In this document: positions 6,874 through 11,054 of the stretch, piece by piece
How the letters are laid out: every line of letters starts with the position of its first letter
Position numbering within the stretch: position 1 is the stretch's first letter
Assembly: GCA_024404295.1 (NCBI GenBank)
Contig: JAKSQE010000034.1
Span: 1-11,054 of the forward strand
Direction: 5' to 3'
From: Oscillibacter sp.
GTDB lineage: Bacteria; Bacillota; Clostridia; Oscillospirales; Oscillospiraceae
Length of the DNA: 11,054 bases
Notes under the pieces: model-generated
Database searches by the model: none
What the model was told of the DNA's origin: nothing
What the model saw: only the letters and a program-made list of their open reading frames with translations
Position numbers and translations under genes: made by a program

Positions 6874-6901
6874 TTGACATTTCCTTTCGACTGTGTATAC
6901 T
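6874..6901 (+). promoter_or_regulatory. Promoter of the GntR-ABC operon
   Basis: TTGACA (6874-6879), 16-base spacer, TATACT (6896-6901), about 31 bases before the GntR start. A second TTGACA copy at 6867-6872 sits seven bases upstream, forming a tandem TTGACAC/TTGACAT. The -10 box lies within the left arm of the palindrome at 6891-6922. Confidence 0.8.
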
Positions 6902-6922
6902 GTTCATATACAGTACACACAG
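6891..6922. promoter_or_regulatory. Palindromic operator, probably for the GntR regulator
   Basis: Left arm CTGTGTATACTGT (6891-6903) and right arm ACAGTACACACAG (6910-6922) are inverted repeats with 12 of 13 positions paired and a six-base centre TCATAT. The palindrome covers the -10 box and start-site region and touches the AGGAG ribosome site of the GntR gene at 6921-6925. Position and symmetry suit autorepression by the YtrA-type regulator encoded 11 bases downstream; that assignment is inferred. Confidence 0.7.
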
Positions 6923-6932
6923 GAGTGATATT

Positions 6933-7313
6933 ATGCAGCTCGTGATCCGCAACACTACCGATCAGCCTATCTACGACCAGCTCTGCCAGCAGATCAAGGC
7001 TCAGATTATTGCAGGCGCATTAAAACCCGGTGATGCTCTACCCTCCATTCGTGGTCTTGCTAAGGATTTAAAGATCTCTGTCATTACCACGAAGCGGGCC
7101 TACGATGAACTCGAATCGGAAGGATTTTTGAATACCATTCCCGGCAAAGGGTGCTTTGTGGCGGAAAAAGATCTGGCCCTGGTTCGAGAACATCGTTTGC
7201 GGGAGATGGAGGAAAAGCTGACTTCCGCCATTGAATTGGCACGCTCCTGCGACGTCAGCGAACAAGAGCTACTCTCACTGATCCATGCGCTTTATGAGGA
7301 GGCGAACCTATGA
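6933..7313 (+). CDS. GntR-family transcriptional regulator, YtrA subfamily
   Basis: 126-aa DNA-binding protein. Residues about 10-75 form the GntR winged helix-turn-helix, with the signatures PIYDQLCQQIKAQI, GALKPGDALPSIRGLAKDL, and TKRAYDELESEGFLNTIPGKGCFV. The remaining 50 residues are a short helical tail that serves for dimerisation, without a large effector domain; this compact build defines the YtrA subfamily. The start ATG 6933 has AGGAG at 6921-6925. An upstream TTG in frame at 6867 lies before the promoter and is rejected. Its stop overlaps the start of the next gene in ATGA. In the family, YtrA regulators repress their own ABC-transporter operon and release it upon cell-envelope or antibiotic stress; the 32-bp palindrome over its promoter fits that. 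Confidence 0.93.
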   Translation: MQLVIRNTTDQPIYDQLCQQIKAQIIAGALKPGDALPSIRGLAKDLKISVITTKRAYDELESEGFLNTIPGKGCFVAEKDLALVREHRLREMEEKLTSAIELARSCDVSEQELLSLIHALYEEANL

Positions 7314-8164
7314 ATGCTATCGAATTCAACCACGTCAACAAGTCATTTGGCAGCTTTGCCATCGAAGATTTGAATTTGACTGTTCCCACTGGAACGATTT
7401 GTGGCCTGGTGGGCGAAAACGGCGCCGGTAAATCCACCAGCATCAAATTGCTGTTAAATGCACTTCGCCCTGACAGCGGCACCATTCAGGTTCTTGGCAT
7501 GGACACTTGCGATCCTGCCTATGTTGCCGTGAAAAATGACATTGGCGTGGTTCTGGACGACGCCTGGTTGCCTGAAACCATTACCGCGAAACAGGTGGGG
7601 TCCATTATGGCAGATACCTATATAAATTGGGATTCCGCTCTATACGAAAGCTATCTCACCCGTTTCTCCCTGCCCCGGGACAAGAAATTCAAAGACTTCT
7701 CCCGCGGTATGCGCATGAAGTTGTCTATTGCCGTAGCACTGAGCCATGACCCAAAGCTGCTGGTATTGGATGAAGCCACTGCAGGTCTTGACCCCATCGT
7801 CCGTGATGAGGTTGTAGAACTATTTAACGAATTTACGAGAGAAGAAACCCACTCCATCTTGATCTCCTCCCACATTCTCAGCGACTTAGAAAAGCTCTGC
7901 GACTATATTGCCTTTATCCATGAGGGCAGATTGCTGTTCTGCGAGGAAAAGGATCGCCTGTTGGAAGAATATGCGATTTTTGTGGGTACCACCGAGCAAG
8001 CCGACAGTCTGCTGCCGGAAGCCATCGTCCATCGGGAAGGCAACGGTCTGGGTGGTGTGCGAGCTATGGTGCGGCGCAGTCAGGTGCCCGCCACGCTGAC
8101 ATTGGAAAAGCCCACCATGGAGGATATCATTCTGAATTTGGTAAAGGGGGCGAAACGCTCATGA
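7310..8164 (+). CDS. ABC transporter ATP-binding protein, YtrB/BcrA-like
   Basis: 284-aa cytoplasmic ATPase subunit of an ABC exporter. Visible motifs are Walker A GENGAGKST (residues 35-43), signature FSRGM (130-134), Walker B LLVLDEATAGLDP (150-162) and H-loop His188 in ISSHIL. At the Q-loop position the sequence reads IGVVLDDAW, so the usual glutamine appears to be aspartate (Asp83); related GntR-linked ATPases often vary here. A C-terminal extension of about 75 residues follows the ATPase core. Strong GAGGAGG lies seven bases before ATG 7310. The start overlaps the GntR stop by four bases, and its own stop overlaps the permease start in ATGA. The substrate is unknown; by family, export or resistance towards membrane-active compounds is plausible. 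Confidence 0.92.
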   Translation: MNAIEFNHVNKSFGSFAIEDLNLTVPTGTICGLVGENGAGKSTSIKLLLNALRPDSGTIQVLGMDTCDPAYVAVKNDIGVVLDDAWLPETITAKQVGSIMADTYINWDSALYESYLTRFSLPRDKKFKDFSRGMRMKLSIAVALSHDPKLLVLDEATAGLDPIVRDEVVELFNEFTREETHSILISSHILSDLEKLCDYIAFIHEGRLLFCEEKDRLLEEYAIFVGTTEQADSLLPEAIVHREGNGLGGVRAMVRRSQVPATLTLEKPTMEDIILNLVKGAKRS

Positions 8165-8766
8165 AAGCCTTGCTGAAAAAGGATTTTTACGTTCTGTGGA
8201 ATTCCATGAAAGCACTTCTCCTCCTCATTGTGATCTTTTCTCTTATTCCCTCCGGATTTCAGAACGTCTTTGCCGTGCTTTACGCCGCTATGCTGCCCTA
8301 TTCCGCATTGGCCTATGACGAGCGCAGCCATTGGGATCAGATGGCTGCAGCTATGCCCTACTCCACCCGCGACATCATCCGCAGCAAATATGTACTGGGC
8401 TGGATCACCTCCGCTGGCGCATTTCTCTTCTCAACCATGATTCAGCTTGTTGTACGTAGCTACCTCAAAATGCCGACCCCCGTCAGTCTGCTGTTTGTTT
8501 CGATGTGCATTTCCTGGGCAATCATTGCCATTACCCTACCTTTCATGTTCCGTTGGGGCGTGGAAAAAGCACGTTTGACCATGGTTTTAATCATTGCACT
8601 GGTCTGCGGTGCCGCCGGCGCGCTGACGTCTATCGCCACGATGTCTGTAGCCATCGGCGGTGATAAAATTCCTTGCCCGCTGATAGTCGGTGCTCCTGTA
8701 GCCGCCATCGTGATCAATCTGATCTCCATGCCTCTTTCGGAAAAGTGGTACGAAAGGCGGAAATAA
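8161..8766 (+). CDS. ABC-2 type transporter permease
   Basis: 201-aa integral membrane protein with about six hydrophobic segments (approximate residues 17-32, 36-50, 78-98, 108-130, 138-156, 173-191). It shows the family start MKALLKKDFYVLWNSMK and the conserved first loop DERSHWDQMAAAMPYSTRDIIRSKY, typical of the small ABC-2 permeases paired with YtrB-like ATPases. ATG 8161 overlaps the ATPase stop by four bases, implying translational coupling and a two-protein exporter. No second permease is present, so it probably works as a homodimer with two ATPases. The substrate cannot be read from the sequence. It ends with TAA and a terminator follows after four bases. Confidence 0.88.
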   Translation: MKALLKKDFYVLWNSMKALLLLIVIFSLIPSGFQNVFAVLYAAMLPYSALAYDERSHWDQMAAAMPYSTRDIIRSKYVLGWITSAGAFLFSTMIQLVVRSYLKMPTPVSLLFVSMCISWAIIAITLPFMFRWGVEKARLTMVLIIALVCGAAGALTSIATMSVAIGGDKIPCPLIVGAPVAAIVINLISMPLSEKWYERRK

Positions 8767-8770
8767 AATC

Positions 8771-8799
8771 AAAAGCGCAGGCAAATGCCTGCGCTTTTT
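8771..8799. terminator. Bidirectional terminator between ABC permease and cysE
   Basis: AAAAGCGCAGGC (8771-8782) pairs with GCCTGCGCTTTT (8787-8798) around loop AAAT. A T-run on the plus strand and, from the complementary A-run, on the minus strand let it end both converging operons. Confidence 0.88.
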
Positions 8800-8802
8800 C
8801 TG

Positions 8803-9675
8803 TCAGATGAACTTTTGATTGGCCTCGGACACGGTAGTCACCACCGCCTGGCCGGGTTCCATAGAGTGGGTCAGCCACACGTTACCGCCCACCACACAGT
8901 TGTCACCAATATGGGTCGTACCACCCAAAATGGTAGCTCCCGCATAGATGACCACATTGTTGCCAATGTCGGGATGGCGCTTTATGCCTTTCACCAAAGT
9001 GCCGTCCTCGCCCACTTCAAAGCTTTTTGCGCCCAGCGTCACATGCTGATACAACTTCACATGATCGCCGATGGTGGTGGTCTCACCAATGACCACGCCG
9101 GTGCCGTGGTCAATAAAGAAATAGCGTCCGATGGTGGCGCCGGGGTGGATGTCGATACCGGTACGGGCATGGGCATACTCCGTCATCATGCGTGGCAGAA
9201 TGGGTACCCGCATCTGATACAGCTTATGGGCCACACGATAAATCGCAATGGCCTTAAATGCCGGATAGGTCATGATGACTTCGTCGGTGCTGAGGGCGGC
9301 AGGATCGCCCTCATAGGCGGCCTGTACATCGCTCTTCAGGATATCCACAATCTCCGGCAAAGCCTCGATAACTTCCAACGCTGCCCGTTCCGTTTCTTCT
9401 TCCGGCATCACATATTCCAGCGCGCGGGTCAGCGCATCATAAGTGCGCATCAACTCCCAAGTGCGCTTCTCGCCTTCGACAAAGCGAGCTCTGACTTTAC
9501 CGAAGTGATAAGGAAACATCGCCACCATCAGATGGGAAATCAGTTCCTCAATGCAGGACTCCAGCCCAATATAGCGTCCGCTTTCCGGGGCGGTATCGAT
9601 GGCAGTCAGTTGATCTGCCACCTGCTCTAAATGGGCGGCCAAAGCGCCCATGCCGTTTTCGTGCTTCATATTCAT
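8803..9675 (-). CDS. cysE: Serine O-acetyltransferase
   Basis: 290-aa enzyme making O-acetylserine from L-serine and acetyl-CoA, the first step of cysteine synthesis. An N-terminal helical domain (to about residue 155, with EVIMTYPAFKAIAIYRVAH) is followed by a left-handed beta-helix of hexapeptide repeats. The active-site motifs are GIDIHPGATIG (Asp175, His177) and FIDHGTGVVIGET (His190). The long N-terminal domain and overall size fit the EpsC-type SATs of Firmicutes. The protein ends in isoleucine (NQKFI), as in SATs whose C-terminus docks in CysK. Start: ATG 9675 has GAGAGG only two bases upstream, whereas ATG 9669, two codons later, has it at eight bases and may be the true start. Only six bases separate it from the cysK stop, so it is the second gene of the cys operon. 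Confidence 0.94.
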   Translation of the reverse strand: MNMKHENGMGALAAHLEQVADQLTAIDTAPESGRYIGLESCIEELISHLMVAMFPYHFGKVRARFVEGEKRTWELMRTYDALTRALEYVMPEEETERAALEVIEALPEIVDILKSDVQAAYEGDPAALSTDEVIMTYPAFKAIAIYRVAHKLYQMRVPILPRMMTEYAHARTGIDIHPGATIGRYFFIDHGTGVVIGETTTIGDHVKLYQHVTLGAKSFEVGEDGTLVKGIKRHPDIGNNVVIYAGATILGGTTHIGDNCVVGGNVWLTHSMEPGQAVVTTVSEANQKFI

Positions 9676-9681
9676 ATCCTC

Positions 9682-10614
9682 TCAATCCTGATACATGGGA
9701 GTAGACAAATACCGATCTCCGGTATCCGGCAGTAGAACCACAATATTCTTGCCTTTGTTCTCGGGGCGCTTTGCCAGCTCAATCGCTGCGTGGAGCGCCG
9801 CTCCGGAGGAAATGCCTACCAGAACGCCCTCACGGCGGCCAATCATTTTGCCCTGAAGATAGGCTTCCTCGGTGGTAACTTTGATAATTTCATCGTAAAT
9901 CGCAGTGTTCAACACTTCCGGCACAAAACCGGCACCGATACCCTGTAAACCGTGGGGGCCAGCCTTCTCACCGGACAGTACGGCGGAGGTCGCCGGTTCC
10001 ACCGCTACCACACGGACTGAAGAATTTTGGGCCTTCAGATACTCGCCTACGCCGGTAATGGTGCCGCCGGTGCCTACACCTGCCACGAAAATGTCCACCT
10101 GTCCGTCGGTATCCTCATAGATTTCCGGGCCGGTGCTTTCACGATGTGCTTTGGGGTTTGCCGGATTCACAAACTGGCCAGCCACCAGACTGCCCGGAAT
10201 CTCCTTTTGCAGTTCCTCCGCTTTGCGAATGGCGCCACTCATGCCTTCCGCGCCGGGCGTCAAAACCAATTCCGCGCCATAGGCCTTCATCAGCATACGC
10301 CGCTCCATTGACATGGTGTCAGGCATAATGACGATCATGCGGTATCCCCGTGCCGCCGCCACAGAGGCAAGGCCAATGCCGGTATTGCCGGAAGTCGGCT
10401 CAATGATCACAGAACCGGCTGTCAGTTTTCCTGCCTTTTCAGCCTCGTCCAGCATCATCTTAGCCACACGGTCTTTGGCAGATCCGGCAGGATTCAGATA
10501 TTCCAACTTCGCCAGGATCCTGGCATTCAACCCCAACGCTTTTTCTGTGTTCGTTAGTTCCAACAGCGGAGTGTGACCAATCAATTGGTCAACGGAAGAA
10601 TAAATCTTAGGCAT
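9682..10614 (-). CDS. cysK: Cysteine synthase A (O-acetylserine sulfhydrylase)
   Basis: 310-aa PLP enzyme that converts O-acetylserine plus sulfide to cysteine. Motifs visible: IGHTPLLEL near the start; PLP-binding Lys47 in NPAGSAKDR; the substrate loop PTSGNTGIG; the phosphate-binding GVGTGGTITG; and GISSGAALHA. Length and motifs are those of a complete CysK. ATG 10614 is chosen over GTG 10617; AAGGAG lies about nine bases upstream of it. It is the first structural gene of the operon and its stop is six bases before cysE, so both enzymes of the O-acetylserine route are co-expressed. Upstream lie a terminator (10641-10670) and a Cys-rich leader peptide, which strongly suggests attenuation by cysteine supply. 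Confidence 0.96.
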   Translation of the reverse strand: MPKIYSSVDQLIGHTPLLELTNTEKALGLNARILAKLEYLNPAGSAKDRVAKMMLDEAEKAGKLTAGSVIIEPTSGNTGIGLASVAAARGYRMIVIMPDTMSMERRMLMKAYGAELVLTPGAEGMSGAIRKAEELQKEIPGSLVAGQFVNPANPKAHRESTGPEIYEDTDGQVDIFVAGVGTGGTITGVGEYLKAQNSSVRVVAVEPATSAVLSGEKAGPHGLQGIGAGFVPEVLNTAIYDEIIKVTTEEAYLQGKMIGRREGVLVGISSGAALHAAIELAKRPENKGKNIVVLLPDTGDRYLSTPMYQD

Positions 10615-10640
10615 CACAAATTTCTCCTTTTTCTAATGAA

Positions 10641-10670
10641 ACAAAACAAGAGGCTCCGATGAGCCTCCTG
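10641..10670 (-). terminator. Attenuator terminator before cysK
   Basis: On the minus strand CAGGAGGCTC (10661-10670) pairs with GAGCCTCTTG (10647-10656), one G-T wobble, around loop ATCG, and is followed by TTTTGT. It lies downstream of the leader peptide stop (10703) and 26 bases before the cysK start. A terminator in this position inside a 5' leader, with no gene it could be ending except the short leader frame, is the hallmark of an attenuator. Confidence 0.85.
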
Positions 10671-10702
10671 TAAATAGAAACCATGTGGTGACTGCTGTAT
10701 GC

Positions 10703-10819
10703 TTATAGAGAGCAGCAGATCCGGTTAAACAGGAAAGACCGTTCGGAAACAGGCGCAACGGAACAAGTACACTGACAGGTGTACTGACAACACAGTTCCT
10801 TGTTCATCGCAAATCGCAT
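10703..10819 (-). CDS. Cys-rich leader peptide of the cysKE operon (38 aa)
   Basis: ATG 10819 opens 38 codons to TAA at 10703-10705. AAAGGAG stands nine bases upstream, and a promoter at 10852-10880 would start transcription about 25 bases before the ATG. The product has seven cysteines (residues 10, 11, 15, 17, 19, 35, 36): LCCQYTCQCTC in the first half and RICCSL just before the stop. First-half Cys codons are all TGT, the last pair TGC TGC. No signal peptide or membrane segment is seen. The frame is followed by an intrinsic terminator and then cysK. I infer a regulatory leader: a ribosome short of Cys-tRNA would stall on these codons and prevent the terminator, turning on cysteine synthesis. 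An alternative is a small metal-binding or redox peptide. An in-frame ATG at 10807 is a possible but less well-placed start. Confidence 0.8.
   Translation of the reverse strand: MRFAMNKELCCQYTCQCTCSVAPVSERSFLFNRICCSL
10760..10799 (-). promoter_or_regulatory. Hairpin formed by the Cys-codon cluster
   Basis: On the minus strand AGTACAC (10779-10785) pairs with GTGTACT (10766-10772) around loop CTGTCA, and the outer GGAAC (10795-10799) pairs with GTTCC (10760-10764). The hairpin contains the codons for residues 10-19, i.e. the control cysteines. It could be a polymerase pause hairpin that a translating ribosome opens; this role is inferred. Confidence 0.5.
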
Positions 10820-10851
10820 CGAAATGGTCTCCTTTCCTTAAAGTTATTAGT

Positions 10852-10880
10852 ATCATACATCAGTTCTTTTGCGTTTTCAA
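10852..10880 (-). promoter_or_regulatory. Promoter of the cysKE operon
   Basis: TTGAAA (10875-10880 on the minus strand), 17-base spacer, TATGAT (10852-10857). It faces the leader peptide gene, whose ATG is about 33 bases past the -10 box. Confidence 0.65.
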
Positions 10881-10903
10881 CCGGAATCCTCAAAAAAATG
10901 GAC

Positions 10904-10947
10904 AAAAAAGGCCGTACGCATTTGCGATAATCCACAAATGCGTACGG
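10904..10947 (-). terminator. Terminator of the unit upstream of the cys operon
   Basis: On the minus strand a 13-bp perfect stem CCGTACGCATTTG/CAAATGCGTACGG (10935-10947 with 10912-10924), loop of 10 bases, two further bases, then TTTTTT (10904-10909). It would end whatever minus-strand gene enters from the right edge and insulate the cys promoter just downstream. Confidence 0.88.
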
Positions 10948-11054
10948 AATCGTTGCTTTTTCGGCGCTTCGGTGTCTTGCCCACCGTTGCGGCTGTTCGA
11001 TTCCCGGCCCTTACGGGCCGCCAATCGTGCCGCTGCCTCGCTAACACCTCGCTT
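10948..11054. other. Unassigned GC-rich segment at the right edge
   Basis: About 107 bases with no recognisable gene. It has a small hairpin CGGCCC/GGGCCG with loop TTAC near 11006-11020. Open frames cross it on both strands but those on the minus strand read straight through the terminator at 10904-10947, so they are not convincing. It may be the 3' flank of a gene beyond the window or a dispersed intergenic repeat. Confidence 0.35.

Noticed and set aside
8785..9630. 281-codon plus-strand frame opposite cysE
   Set aside because: It is His/Gly-rich antisense noise created by the reverse complement of cysE, and its start lies in the terminator region.
10615..10860. T-box or SAM riboswitch in the cysK leader
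   Set aside because: I searched the minus strand for the T-box core (GGTGGNACCGCG-like) and S-box helices and saw neither; the leader holds an open frame with Cys codons instead.
10975..11020. tRNA-like T-arm (GTTCGATTCCC)
   Set aside because: The flanking bases do not pair as a T stem and no acceptor, D or anticodon arm can be drawn.
10895..11054. Minus-strand open frame rich in Arg/Lys entering from the right edge
   Set aside because: It would run through the 13-bp terminator hairpin and its T-tract before stopping, which is not how a real gene end looks here.

Overview
The window looks like a mid-GC Clostridia (Firmicutes) chromosome, most likely a gut Oscillospirales/Ruminococcaceae-type anaerobe. 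The evidence is purine-rich AGGAGG-type ribosome binding sites, a lipobox-type sugar-binding lipoprotein, a YtrA-type GntR regulator with its ABC exporter genes, and Clostridia-like protein sequences. The species assignment is an inference; no rRNA is present.

Layout, left to right. (1) Positions 1-612, plus strand: the C-terminal end of the translation GTPase BipA/TypA with a strong terminator, then a 58-aa small protein of unknown function. (2) Positions 646-1476, minus strand: a pyridoxamine/pyridoxal kinase gene split by a single in-frame TGA. Its promoter is back-to-back with that of a tRNA-Leu(UAG) at 1575-1658, and the two -35 boxes overlap. (3) Positions 1708-6691, minus strand: a maltodextrin-type uptake and processing operon. 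The order is promoter, about 215-nt leader, binding lipoprotein, intercistronic hairpin, two permeases, 4-alpha-glucanotransferase (MalQ), terminator. No ATPase gene is present, so an ATPase encoded elsewhere is presumably shared. (4) Positions 6874-8799, plus strand: a three-gene operon with overlapping stop/start codons. It encodes a YtrA-family GntR repressor, an ABC ATPase and an ABC-2 permease, behind a strong promoter whose -10 box lies inside a near-perfect 32-bp palindrome. (5) Positions 8803-10880, minus strand: a cysteine-biosynthesis operon, cysK-cysE. (6) Positions 10904-11054: the terminator of an upstream minus-strand unit and an unresolved GC-rich edge.

The most interesting element is the cysK leader. 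A promoter at 10852-10880 is followed by a good ribosome binding site and a 38-codon open frame (10703-10819) with seven Cys codons, including two Cys-Cys pairs and a C-x-C-x-C cluster. A strong intrinsic terminator follows, just upstream of cysK. This is the architecture of a ribosome-mediated attenuator that senses cysteine (Cys-tRNA) supply. It sits where Firmicutes more usually carry a T-box or a CymR site, and I see no T-box sequence here. The leader peptide is too short to be found by ordinary gene calling.

Secondary points are the nonsense codon in the pyridoxal kinase, the shared -35 region, the palindromic GntR operator, the structured mal leader, and a C-terminal isoleucine on CysE that would suit a cysteine synthase complex with the neighbouring CysK.
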